DNA of 51,512 bases from a virus: positions 1 to 51,512 of the IMG/VR virus record IMGVR_UViG_3300032722_000030. One strand, written 5' to 3'. Every line of letters starts with the position of its first letter. Within the stretch, counting starts at the first letter, position 1. The position numbers and the translations under genes were made by a program. The notes under the pieces are model-generated. The model saw only the letters and a list, made by a program, of their open reading frames with translations, was not told the origin of the DNA and did no database searches. This document shows positions 33,443-40,797 of the stretch, piece by piece.

Positions 33443-35484
33443 CAAGGCAGTTGTTCGAAGAAGCGCTAGCAGACGTCAAGAAGGTCAAGGAATTGGCCGA
33501 GGACAATGCAAAGCGTGCGATTGTCGAAGCAGTCACTCCGCGTATTCGTGAGTTCATCGATAACGCGTTGCTGGCTGAACACGCTGAAGACGGCGATCCT
33601 GATTTTGAAGATTCGATCGATTCAGACACGGGGTTCAGGCCTCCTTCTGCACCCGATCCGATGAACGCAGGCGAATGCATCGATGATGAATCATGTGAGC
33701 AGCCGGGAACTGTAACGGGAACCTTCGAGATCCCTGATGTAAAGGGAAAGGTAACGCTTGACATCGATTCACTATGTGCACCTAAGTCGGGTGTCGCAGT
33801 TGCACCTCCCGTCCTCGGAATTCCCGGGGAAGAAGAAGAGGAACTTCCTCCGGAGGAGGACATCGTCGTCATGGGTGACGAAGAGGCGCCTGAGGAGTTT
33901 GAGATCAGTCTCGAGTCCATCGATGCAATGAAGCCACTTGTCGGCATCGCAAAGCGCCCTCAACCGACTGTAGCACAGCTCGAAGCCGGTGCAAGGAAGA
34001 TTCGTGAGAACGTCAGCCTCTTTTTGAAGGCGGGAAAGGCTGTTCGATCGACTAAGTCATACAATGAGCAAATCGCTCATATGATCTCCCGTGTGGAGAA
34101 TATGTATGACTACGTGCAAGAGCGGGTTACCGATCCTGCAAAGAAGAACTCTCTCAACAACACGCTCGAGGCGAGCTTCAAAGGCCTCAACCACCTCCAG
34201 GAGTCAATGACAATGTCGAAGAACATCAAGAAGTCACGCATGAACGAAGCAGACGTCACACTCAAGCTGACCGGTCTGCCTGATGACGTCGACCTCGACG
34301 AGGTTGGTGTTGATCTCATTACCGGCGACGAAGAGGAAGAGCTCGGCGGTGAAGAGGGCGGTGAAGAGGACCTCGGCGGTGAAGAGGACTTCGGTGGAGA
34401 TGATTTCGACCTTGGCGGTGAGCAGGGTCAGCAAGGACAACAGGGACAGATGGAAAGCCGCAGACTGAGCGACGACACGATCGTCGAGATCGATGAGAGC
34501 ATGCTCCGCCGCGAGATTTCGCGGATGAAGAGCCTCCGCGAGGATCACACCGGAACGGGTGGTTCTGAGACGAAGGCCCAGTCATGGGGCAACGGTCCTG
34601 ATCACTTCGATGATTTCGGCGGTGGATCTGACGAAGGCGAGCCGACTGACGCAGAGATCGTCGACAAGTCCCCGGCTCCGGGTGCACTTCCCCTCGGCGA
34701 GGCGGATGACCTCGATGAGGACGATGATCGTGATGACCTTGATGAGACTGACATGCCGTCAATGGACGAGGACGACGATCTCGATGAGTCGCAGGATTCC
34801 CGTGATGACGGCGGCAACGTCGCTCCCGAGGGCATGGGCCCCGGTGCAGAGACGAACAAGCAGAACCGCATGCCCGAGGCACGAGCCCGCCTGGCATTCG
34901 AGAAGAAGCTTCAGGAGCGTGCTAAGGCACGTGCCCGGGCACTTCAGAAGGAAGCTGCGAAGGCTCGGTCCCGCAAGGATGCAAAGCGCTTCAACGAGGT
35001 GAAGAAAGAGTATCAGCTCGTTTCAAAGCGATTCACTGAGTCGGTGAACCGCGCAAAGAAGGTTTCACGTTTCTTGGCGGAAGCCCAGAAGCGAAATGCT
35101 GCAGGCGTGAATGCCAGCGGCGCACGGCCAGCGGGGAACCAGGCCGACGATTCACTCCGCAGGAAGTTGGCAGAAACGAATCTGTTCAACGCGAAGCTCC
35201 TCTACACGAACAAGCTTCTTCAGAACGAGCAGTTGACCGCGAAGCAGAAGGCTCAGGTCATCAAGCAGCTCGATTCGGCGAAGACCGTGAGGGAGGCGAA
35301 GCTGGTTTACGAGAGCCTGTCCAATACGTTGGCGGGTACCTCGAGGCCGGTGAACGAGAGCCGCGACCGTCAGGTCCTCGGTTCTGGGTCAAGGGTGCAG
35401 AAGCCTGCCTCCTCGTCTCAGACACTCAATGAGGGCTACGAGGCAGAGCGGTGGGCTCAGCTCGCAGGAATCACCCGTCGGTGA
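33439..35484 (+). CDS. Prohead core/scaffold protein (gp22-like)
   Basis: A 681-aa, strongly acidic, helical protein directly upstream of the capsid gene, the place of gp22 in T4. The ends are folded: an N-terminal helix (LFEEALADVKKVKELAEDNA) and a C-terminal region LFNAKLLYTNKLLQNEQLTA then AKTVREAKLVYESLSNTL, which I recognise as gp22-type. Two acidic low-complexity blocks (about 292-332, E/G/D-rich, and about 415-455, D/E/L-rich) separate them. The core templates capsid assembly and is then degraded by the gp21 protease. At 681 aa it is much longer than T4 gp22 (269 aa), mainly because of the acidic inserts. Confidence 0.82.
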   Translation: MTRQLFEEALADVKKVKELAEDNAKRAIVEAVTPRIREFIDNALLAEHAEDGDPDFEDSIDSDTGFRPPSAPDPMNAGECIDDESCEQPGTVTGTFEIPDVKGKVTLDIDSLCAPKSGVAVAPPVLGIPGEEEEELPPEEDIVVMGDEEAPEEFEISLESIDAMKPLVGIAKRPQPTVAQLEAGARKIRENVSLFLKAGKAVRSTKSYNEQIAHMISRVENMYDYVQERVTDPAKKNSLNNTLEASFKGLNHLQESMTMSKNIKKSRMNEADVTLKLTGLPDDVDLDEVGVDLITGDEEEELGGEEGGEEDLGGEEDFGGDDFDLGGEQGQQGQQGQMESRRLSDDTIVEIDESMLRREISRMKSLREDHTGTGGSETKAQSWGNGPDHFDDFGGGSDEGEPTDAEIVDKSPAPGALPLGEADDLDEDDDRDDLDETDMPSMDEDDDLDESQDSRDDGGNVAPEGMGPGAETNKQNRMPEARARLAFEKKLQERAKARARALQKEAAKARSRKDAKRFNEVKKEYQLVSKRFTESVNRAKKVSRFLAEAQKRNAAGVNASGARPAGNQADDSLRRKLAETNLFNAKLLYTNKLLQNEQLTAKQKAQVIKQLDSAKTVREAKLVYESLSNTLAGTSRPVNESRDRQVLGSGSRVQKPASSSQTLNEGYEAERWAQLAGITRR

Positions 35485-35506
35485 TTCAGGATTCAGTTTT
35501 TCTGAC

Positions 35507-35513
35507 TACTTAA
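35507..35513 (+). promoter_or_regulatory. Candidate late promoter box TACTTAA before capsid gene
   Basis: TACTTAA ends 22 nt before the capsid-protein ATG, followed by a strong AGGAG ribosome-binding site. It is one of the six TAYTTAR boxes. The capsid gene must be the most highly expressed late gene, which makes this the best candidate of the set. Confidence 0.45.
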
Positions 35514-35535
35514 AGAAAGCGACAGGAGAATCAAA

Positions 35536-37458
35536 ATGAAGTTCTTCACAATGGAACAGCTCGCCTCCGGCATCAAGGAGAGGCACGTCGGCGCAGAACG
35601 CGCTCGGCTGGTTGAGAAGTGGAGCCGCACCGGCTTGCTTCGTGGTCTCGATGGCTTCAAGCGCGAGACAATGGCTCAGCTGCTCGAGAACCAGGCAGCT
35701 CAGGTCCTCAAGGAGTCTAACTCCTTGTCGACAGGCGGCGCAAACGTCGCCTCATCTGGTCAGATCCAAGGCTTCTCGAACATCGCGTTCCCGATTGTCC
35801 GCAGGGTCTTCGGTGGCCTCGTTGCGAACGAGCTCGTCTCGATCCAACCGATGTCGCTCCCCTCGGGCCTGATCTTCTACCTCGATTACACCTACGGCAG
35901 CAACGTCGGTGGAAACGCAGGCGATGATCTCAGTGCAGGTGCGACCCAGTCGACCTACACCTCGGGACAGTCAATCTACAACAACCCGGTCGGTCGCGGA
36001 ATCCAGTCAGGATCGCTTGCCACGGGTGGTATGTACGACCTCGTGAACGTTGGCTACACCAAGGTTCACACGGGAAGTGCTGTTGCGGTGACCATCTCGC
36101 AGGTCGGTGCCTTCGCCGGCGCCAACGGTGCATTCACATCGGGCAGCATCGTCGCAACGTACAGCGACTTCTCCGGGACCAACGCTCGCATGCTGAGCTT
36201 CGATCCTCAGATCGACACCGACCTCTCGCAGGGTCTGTACAGCGTCCAGTTCGTCCACCTCAATGTCACCGACATTGCCAGCGCAATCCCGGCCGGCGAC
36301 GTCATGGCAGTCGAGGAGATTGCATTGTTCGGTCTCGCTTCAAGCGCGAACAACGCTGCTGCAGGAACGTTCACCAACGGCGACCTCGTCGCATGGAACC
36401 AGAACTATCAGGGCGGCACAGGCGTCCTCAACCTCCGTCGCCTCAACAAGCGCGGAAATCTGTCGGCAGGCGTCTTCACGCCGAGCCCGCTCAACGGAAC
36501 GCAGGTCCAGCTCGTCTGTCAGGTTTCGCCTGCTGGCGGATTTGGCCCGGCCGGTTCTTGGTGCTTCCTCTCGATGGCACTCGCTGACGGCCTTGTCGCT
36601 GGGGACGCCACCGGCGCAACCCTGACGATCCCGTCCTTCGAGTCTGACTTCTCGGTCACGCCGTCACCGGCGATCCCTGAGATCGACATCAAGATCGAGG
36701 CAATCTCGATCACCGCAACGACCCGCAAGCTCCGCGCTCGCTGGTCTCCCGAGCTTGCACAGGACCTCAATGCGTACCACTCGATGGACGCAGAGGTCGA
36801 GCTGACGAGCATCCTCTCGGAGCAGATTGCTCTCGAGATCGACCGCGAGATCTTGAACGACCTCGTGACCCAGGCGAACGGCGCTCAGATGTACTGGAGC
36901 CGCGCCCCGGGCAAGTTCATCAACAAGCTGACCGGTCAGCCGATCGTGCTCAACACTGCGCTGTCCATCGGACCGAACTTCACAGGCACCGTCCGTGAGT
37001 GGTATGAGACACTCATCGAGACGATCATCGACACGGCGAACACGATTCACCGCAAGACGCTCCGCGGCTCCGCGAACTTCCTGGTCACGTCCCCCGACGT
37101 TTCCACGATCCTCGAGGCATCGGTGCTCTACAAGCCGAAGTTCTCCATCGACGGCGAGGGTCAGCTGGGAAGCCCCTTCACCATCGGTGCAGAGGCGATC
37201 GGTACCCTCAGCAACCGCTTCACGGTCTACAAGGACCCGTACTTCCCGAGGAACCGCATCCTCGTCGGGTACAAGGGCGGCAGCTACCTCGAGACGGGTT
37301 ACGTGTACAGCCCCTACGTGCCCCTGATCGTCACCCCGACGATCTTCGCGCCGGAAGACTTCACACCCCGTAAGGGCGTGATGACCCGCTACGGCAAGAA
37401 GATGGTCCGCTCGGACTTCTACGGCGTCGTCACGATCCTCGACATGAACATCATCTGA
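35536..37458 (+). CDS. Major capsid protein (gp23-like)
   Basis: A 640-aa capsid protein of the T4 gp23 family (HK97 fold). Signatures: AFPIVRRVFGGLVANELVSI and QPMSLPSGLIFYLDYTYGS near residues 95-125, then ARWSPELAQDLNAYHSMDAE, NGAQMYWSRAPGKFINKLTG, RKTLRGSANFLVTSPDVSTI and the closing RKGVMTRYGKKMVRSDFYGV. A prohead-protease site (L-x-E) at LKE60 before SNSLSTGG fits removal of a 60-residue propeptide. Codons are GC-biased compared with neighbours, as expected for high expression. The TACTTAA box and AGGAG are upstream, and a stable hairpin follows. Confidence 0.96.
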   Translation: MKFFTMEQLASGIKERHVGAERARLVEKWSRTGLLRGLDGFKRETMAQLLENQAAQVLKESNSLSTGGANVASSGQIQGFSNIAFPIVRRVFGGLVANELVSIQPMSLPSGLIFYLDYTYGSNVGGNAGDDLSAGATQSTYTSGQSIYNNPVGRGIQSGSLATGGMYDLVNVGYTKVHTGSAVAVTISQVGAFAGANGAFTSGSIVATYSDFSGTNARMLSFDPQIDTDLSQGLYSVQFVHLNVTDIASAIPAGDVMAVEEIALFGLASSANNAAAGTFTNGDLVAWNQNYQGGTGVLNLRRLNKRGNLSAGVFTPSPLNGTQVQLVCQVSPAGGFGPAGSWCFLSMALADGLVAGDATGATLTIPSFESDFSVTPSPAIPEIDIKIEAISITATTRKLRARWSPELAQDLNAYHSMDAEVELTSILSEQIALEIDREILNDLVTQANGAQMYWSRAPGKFINKLTGQPIVLNTALSIGPNFTGTVREWYETLIETIIDTANTIHRKTLRGSANFLVTSPDVSTILEASVLYKPKFSIDGEGQLGSPFTIGAEAIGTLSNRFTVYKDPYFPRNRILVGYKGGSYLETGYVYSPYVPLIVTPTIFAPEDFTPRKGVMTRYGKKMVRSDFYGVVTILDMNII

Positions 37459-37483
37459 TGTTCTGAGAGAAGTAAAGGGTTCG

Positions 37484-37505
37484 AAGGCTCGGGAAACCGG
37501 GCCTT
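37484..37505 (+). terminator. Stem-loop after the capsid gene
   Basis: AAGGCTCGG and CCGGGCCTT (nine pairs, one G-U) enclose the tetraloop GAAA, 25 nt after the capsid stop. The stem is strong but no uridine run follows (TTGCCCGTT), so it may stabilise or attenuate the capsid mRNA rather than act as a classical terminator. Confidence 0.5.
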
Positions 37506-37547
37506 TGCCCGTTAAAGCAACCTACTTAGTCATCGGAGATAACGAAC

Positions 37548-38057
37548 ATGGCAAACAAGAGTAACCTGTGGGGCGATACCCTCGAAATTGGCGGCGCAGC
37601 CGTCGTCGGATCAATGTCAGCTACGACGGCCACCGTCGGTACGTTGAGCGCATCCAACGTTGCGATCTCAGGTAACCAGCAGGTCGCCGGACTTTCGACC
37701 TTTGCTGCGAACACGATGCTAGCTACGCAGATCTCAGGATCGGGCGCGGTGTCGATCCCGTCATCAGGCTTCTTCTCCATGCCGGCATCAGGCTCCGGAG
37801 GTGTCGGAACATTCACCGGAAGTCTTCCCGCCGCTTCTGCATATCCAGGGGGCGAAGCGCTGATCATTGACACATTGGGCGTCAATCCGTTCTTGCTCAC
37901 CGGCTCGTTTGCGTTGATGACGACGTCAGGCTCTTCAGTGTCAAGCGCAACGGGTACCCACCTTCATTGCTCAGCGGGAGCAAGCGTCGGCCTGTGGTCT
38001 GACAACGTCCGTTGGCTCGTCTGCGCCTGTAACGGTACACTGACCCTCTCTGCCTGA
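37548..38057 (+). CDS. Small beta-rich, capsid-adjacent virion protein (169 aa)
   Basis: A Ser/Gly/Thr/Ala-rich protein of 169 aa. The N-terminal half has repeating strand patterns (VVGSMSATTATVGTLSASNV, AISGNQQVAGLSTFAANTML), as in beta-helical head or tail fibres; the second half has a His/Cys-containing segment THLHCSAGASVGLWSDN. It stands right after the capsid gene with its own TACTTAG box (37523-37529) and CGGAG site. A head-decoration or head-fibre role is plausible, not shown. Confidence 0.6.
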   Translation: MANKSNLWGDTLEIGGAAVVGSMSATTATVGTLSASNVAISGNQQVAGLSTFAANTMLATQISGSGAVSIPSSGFFSMPASGSGGVGTFTGSLPAASAYPGGEALIIDTLGVNPFLLTGSFALMTTSGSSVSSATGTHLHCSAGASVGLWSDNVRWLVCACNGTLTLSA

Positions 38058-38099
38058 CCCACAGAATAATCGAGGATAGCCAGATGTTGGCTATTCTGT

Positions 38100-38131
38100 C
38101 CCTCGTGGGCAATTATTTGGGTCCACGAGGG
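38100..38131 (+). terminator. Perfect 9-bp inverted repeat, terminator-like
   Basis: CCCTCGTGG (38100-38108) and CCACGAGGG (38123-38131) pair perfectly around an AT-rich 14-nt loop. A smaller stem, ATAGCCA/TGGCTAT, lies just before it (38085-38096). It separates the capsid transcription unit from the next promoter. No U-tract follows. Confidence 0.5.
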
Positions 38132-38158
38132 CCTCTGTGTGCAAAAGGTGATGTGTGC

Positions 38159-38212
38159 TTGTACACGGGCGGTGCATGGGAGTACGTTCTGTCAGTCTGA
38201 CAACCCTGACAG
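38159..38212 (+). promoter_or_regulatory. Promoter with overlapping palindromic operator
   Basis: TTGTAC (38159-38164) and TACGTT (38183-38188), 18 nt apart, make a reasonable promoter. Directly after the -10 box, where transcription would start, is the perfect palindrome TGTCAGTCTGACA (38190-38202). A further half-site CTGACAG (38206-38212) runs into the AGGAG ribosome-binding site of the gene at 38222. The layout suggests a repressor operator and/or an RNA hairpin that covers the ribosome-binding site. Confidence 0.5.
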
Positions 38213-38221
38213 GAGATACCC

Positions 38222-38500
38222 ATGAGAAGCACGAATAGGAACGCACACATCCGCACCCGCACTGACCGCAACGGGAGGGTCCGCACCGAGACGACCCGCC
38301 GCGACCCGCATCAGTTTGACGTCGCGATCACGACAGACACGAGGACGAACACGACAAGGTTCTTTGTCGACACGACAGGCCGCGACGTACCGTATCCCGA
38401 CCTTGAACTCAACGGTCGACAGCTTCGCACGCTCTTCCGGGCACTTCAGAAGCACTTCGATGCTACAGGCAAGACCCCTGACGGCGCGTACTTCCGCTGA
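38222..38500 (+). CDS. Small Arg/Thr-rich protein (92 aa)
   Basis: An unrecognised protein. The first ~45 residues are unusually rich in R and T (RTRTDRNGRVRTETTRRDP); the rest has a compact look (TRFFVDTTGRDVPYPDLELN, LRTLFRALQKHFDATGKTPD). AGGAG precedes the ATG by 6 nt. The promoter/operator upstream implies separate, possibly early, control. A nucleic-acid binding role is conceivable given the charge, nothing more. Confidence 0.6.
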   Translation: MRSTNRNAHIRTRTDRNGRVRTETTRRDPHQFDVAITTDTRTNTTRFFVDTTGRDVPYPDLELNGRQLRTLFRALQKHFDATGKTPDGAYFR

Positions 38501-38527
38501 TCAACTTCCACCGTCTTGGTGTACGAT

Positions 38528-38559
38528 GAGGCAGTGACCTTGACGAGGTGCTGCCTCGT
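38528..38559 (+). promoter_or_regulatory. Overlapping alternative hairpins before acidic protein gene
   Basis: GAGGCAG (38528-38534) can pair with CTGCCTC (38551-38557), or ACGAGG (38543-38548) with CCTCGT (38554-38559). The two stems share bases and exclude each other, as in attenuators. A TACGAT box (38522-38527) just upstream could start the transcript. Regulation is inferred from pairing alone. Confidence 0.4.
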
Positions 38560-38587
38560 CTGACATGACACGAAAGAGAGAAAGAAA

Positions 38588-39274
38588 ATGAAGCTCACGA
38601 AGGAAGAGGCGCTCACGATCATCAAGGCTAGCGTATTGCTCGGCGATGCAAACGAGGTTGCGAAGGATCTTTCCAGGATGGCGCTCGACGCCGAGGACCT
38701 GCTCACGCTTCTTGAAGACGAGGATCCTGAGGATCAGCGCACAGGTTGTCGTGGCACGTGCTGCAAGAAGAAGGAACCCGTCGGGACGTACGGTGGTTAC
38801 TGTGGCAGCGACGAAGATGAAGATGAAGACGAAGACGAGGAGGATGAGGACGATGAAGAAGCTGAGGACGACTTCGAAGACGAGGAAGATCTTGACGAAG
38901 AAGACGACGAAGAGGACGATGAGGACGAAGGAGAAGATGAGGAATCATCGGACGAAGATGACGACGGTGATGACGATGAGGATGCCGATCTTGGATACGA
39001 CTCAACAGTCACCCGAGGAGAGCTCATCGAACTAAAGACGTTGACCGCTCGAGGTGGGTACAAGCTTGAGTTTGACACATCTGACGATCTTGAGCTCTAT
39101 CTAAGCGTCGATGGGCTTCAGGAACACGTTGTTGGATATGTTCGACGAACCGGATCAACCATAGCAGTGTGCGAGGATCCAGCCGGCGAATGGACGACGT
39201 TTCAGGTCAGAAAGTTTCCGAAGCAATGGCTCGACCTATTGCATCCCGGCGACCTCGTGAGGGTGACAGCATGA
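38588..39274 (+). CDS. Highly acidic protein with Cys cluster (228 aa)
   Basis: An unrecognised protein in three parts: a helical start (TKEEALTIIKASVLLGDANE), a Cys cluster (TGCRGTCCKKKEP ... YCG), and about 65 residues (75-140) composed almost entirely of D and E. A folded C-terminal domain follows (KLEFDTSDDLELYLSVDG ... WLDLLHPGDLVRVTA). Such acidic runs occur in DNA mimics and histone/HU-binding proteins, but a simple scaffold or linker is equally possible. The stop overlaps the next start. Confidence 0.7.
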   Translation: MKLTKEEALTIIKASVLLGDANEVAKDLSRMALDAEDLLTLLEDEDPEDQRTGCRGTCCKKKEPVGTYGGYCGSDEDEDEDEDEEDEDDEEAEDDFEDEEDLDEEDDEEDDEDEGEDEESSDEDDDGDDDEDADLGYDSTVTRGELIELKTLTARGGYKLEFDTSDDLELYLSVDGLQEHVVGYVRRTGSTIAVCEDPAGEWTTFQVRKFPKQWLDLLHPGDLVRVTA

Positions 39275-39648
39275 AGCTGAACATCAGCGCGAAGGAGCTC
39301 CTAGCACTTCACAATCTTCTTCACAAGAACCGTGAAGGGTTGGACGAGGAGTCAACGCTTGTGCGCCAGCTGTACGGTCGCGTCAAAGCATGCCTCATCG
39401 GTGCGCTCGGTCAGACTGACAAGTACACGGAACCATTCGAGGCATGGGAAGAGGTCCAGAAGAAGAAGATCGACGTTCTTCAAGAACGACTCGAGGGCCT
39501 TAAGCCAGAAGCAGTCGCAGCAAAGGTACGTGATGACCTCGACAAGGTAGAGTCATATGACGAACTACTCGAGGAAGATGAAACGATTCTGCCAGAATAC
39601 CCACGACGTCGTCAATCAGGTCAACCTCACCAGAAGAAGAAGCGGTGA
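39271..39648 (+). CDS. Small helical protein (125 aa)
   Basis: An unrecognised, charged, helix-rich protein (KLNISAKELLALHNLLHKNR, VRDDLDKVESYDELLEEDET) with a basic tail RRRQSGQPHQKKKR. The ATG at 39271 overlaps the previous stop (ATGA) and is preferred over in-frame upstream starts that lie inside the acidic gene. It is probably co-expressed with the acidic protein and could partner it (basic tail versus acidic run), which is inference. Confidence 0.6.
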   Translation: MKLNISAKELLALHNLLHKNREGLDEESTLVRQLYGRVKACLIGALGQTDKYTEPFEAWEEVQKKKIDVLQERLEGLKPEAVAAKVRDDLDKVESYDELLEEDETILPEYPRRRQSGQPHQKKKR

Positions 39649-39695
39649 ACAACAGCTGACGTGGGTGGTAGATATAGACATGAGTAAGGTACGAA

Positions 39696-39787
39696 CGGGA
39701 GGAATCCCGAAAAGCACTGAGACAATCTGAACAGCCCCTCGTGATGGCCCGCAATGCGGGTTGGGCGGCCTGCCGCTGCGAAAGCAG
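39696..39787 (+). ncRNA. Candidate structured RNA upstream of tmRNA
   Basis: The 240-nt gap before the tmRNA has no convincing gene but holds three compact hairpins within 92 nt: CGGGA-GGAA-TCCCG (39696-39709), CCCGC-AAT-GCGGG (39748-39760) and CTGC-GAAA-GCAG (39776-39787). Two have GNRA tetraloops, typical of folded RNAs. It could be a separate small RNA or the 5' part of a longer tmRNA precursor. I recognise no known class. Confidence 0.4.
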
Positions 39788-39888
39788 TCGCGAGTTTTGA
39801 GGTCAACTGGGAACATCGGCAACTTCCTCCCTACTGCAGGCGACATCACCTTCTGATCTTTGAAATTCTGACTGCGCGTGCCCATTAT

Positions 39889-40263
39889 GGGGCTGACAAG
39901 TTTCGACAGAGTGAGGAGACTTGGTACTGCAGGCCGAGGTGCACGAGAGACCTCGTAAAAACTCAAGTGACGTTTAGACGCCAACGACAACGGCTTCGCT
40001 TCCGATCTGCGCCTCGCGGCCTGACCGGATCGGGTAACCACCGACCTCGGAACAGAATGGTGGTGTGGGGGACCGGGCATACAAACCGGGCCAAAGACGC
40101 CAAAACACTGGGCGTAAAACGAAGTGTCGACCTGGTGACCAGGAACGTTAAGCTTCGCGTCACTAGACCCACCCTGAGGTCAATCAAGCAGATGGGTAAA
40201 GCCTGTGAAGAAGTATCGGGACAATGCATTTTGGACCCGCCTGCAATGGCGGCAGCTCCACCA
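39889..40263 (+). ncRNA. ssrA: tmRNA (transfer-messenger RNA)
   Basis: A complete phage tmRNA of 375 nt. The 5' end GGGGCTG pairs with 3' CAGCTCC (seven pairs, one G-U), followed by discriminator A and an encoded CCA. Diagnostic tmRNA sequence is present: TTCGACA after the acceptor strand, then GCAGGCCGAGG pairing with CCTCGTAAAAA. The tag frame resumes at GCC 39980 and reads ANDNGFASDLRLAA, ending with TGA at 40022-40024; the LAA end is the usual degradation signal. With host SmpB it frees stalled ribosomes and tags the broken peptides. tmRNAs are known from some large phages. No SmpB gene is in the window. Confidence 0.96.
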
Positions 40264-40297
40264 ATTCACAGCAATCTCGTAGTGAGTGAAAGAACAC

Positions 40298-40555
40298 ATG
40301 AAGAAGAACAATCGTGAGCGCGGAAGCGCTAAGTACACAGAACATGGCGCGCTGGTCAGAATTTCGAAGGAAGTTTTAGGCATGGTGCTTCCACGAGCAT
40401 TTGTGGTTGCAAAGTCGGCAGGTTTCAAGCTGAAAGTCAACAAGCTTGATGGCCTGCCGTTGTGTCGTTCTCTTCCAGGAGAGAAGAACCTGATCATGGT
40501 CGACGTTGTTTCTGGTCTTGTCAAGAGAAGCTGGTTCGTCGAAGACGTGCTGTGA
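40298..40555 (+). CDS. Small protein, possibly I78-inhibitor-like fold (85 aa)
   Basis: A basic N-terminus (MKKNNRERGSAKYTEHGALV) is followed by a compact domain. The segment AFVVAKSAGFKLKVNKLDGL ... NLIMVDVVSGLVKRSWF is reminiscent of the small I78/potato-inhibitor-like domain (helix, then 'G-hydrophobic-V-DG' strands and a closing NxxxVxVxxGxV strand). The resemblance is weak and the role is unknown. ATG 40298 is preferred to GTG 40286. It lies 34 nt after the tmRNA. Confidence 0.55.
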   Translation: MKKNNRERGSAKYTEHGALVRISKEVLGMVLPRAFVVAKSAGFKLKVNKLDGLPLCRSLPGEKNLIMVDVVSGLVKRSWFVEDVL

Positions 40556-40599
40556 TCGCCTATATACATTGACGGCCTATTCAAGGTCGCAGAATGTGG

Positions 40600-40611
40600 T
40601 AGGATTGTAGC
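40600..40611 (+). promoter_or_regulatory. -10 box TAGGAT, 6 nt before a start codon
   Basis: TAGGAT (40600-40605) followed by six nt and the ATG at 40612 implies a leaderless or nearly leaderless mRNA, as at 13004-13016. There is no ribosome-binding site before the ATG. The -35 region is poor. Confidence 0.4.
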
Positions 40612-40797
40612 ATGTCAGCAACAACAGAGAGTCTCCTTGAGGAGATCAAGAACACAGAAGCAACGCTAGCCACGTGCAACGCTTCGGGTGACGGCACAGG
40701 AGCGGCTGTGGCAGTTGCTACCCTGAAGAAGCTTCGTCGTCAGTTGTCGAAGGCGTCAGAGGCCTTGACTGAAGGCAAGACTTTGTTGAAGTCATGA
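40612..40797 (+). CDS. Small helical protein (61 aa)
   Basis: A 61-aa protein that is a single helical hairpin by appearance: TESLLEEIKNTEATLATCNA, then AVAVATLKKLRRQLSKASEA. Function unknown. It begins directly after a TAGGAT box and its stop overlaps the start of the next small gene (ATGA), so the two are coupled. Confidence 0.6.
   Translation: MSATTESLLEEIKNTEATLATCNASGDGTGAAVAVATLKKLRRQLSKASEALTEGKTLLKS

Noticed and set aside
34319-34897. A 192-codon minus-strand frame
   Set aside because: Antisense to the acidic part of the gp22-like gene; biased D/E codons leave the reverse frame open and give an Arg/His-rich nonsense protein.
37478-37510. Possible tRNA T-arm (GGTTCGAAGG) after the capsid gene
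   Set aside because: No acceptor, D or anticodon arm can be built around it; it belongs to the hairpin 37484-37505. I saw no tRNA gene in the window.
39679-39729. 16-codon ORF starting MSKVRTGGIPK before the tmRNA
   Set aside because: No ribosome-binding site, and it overlaps the first GNRA hairpin; too short to support.
39860-39888. TTGAAA-17-CATTAT promoter directly before the tmRNA
   Set aside because: The -10 abuts the mature 5' end, so transcription would begin inside the tmRNA; it is probably coincidental.
39616-40080. A 154-codon minus-strand frame over the same region
   Set aside because: It is antisense to a tmRNA and a real gene end; no minus-strand gene is supported anywhere in the window.
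39754-40317. A 187-codon + strand open frame across the tmRNA
   Set aside because: It covers the whole tmRNA, has an unnatural Arg-rich composition and no similarity or coupled neighbours; it is a chance frame over structured RNA.
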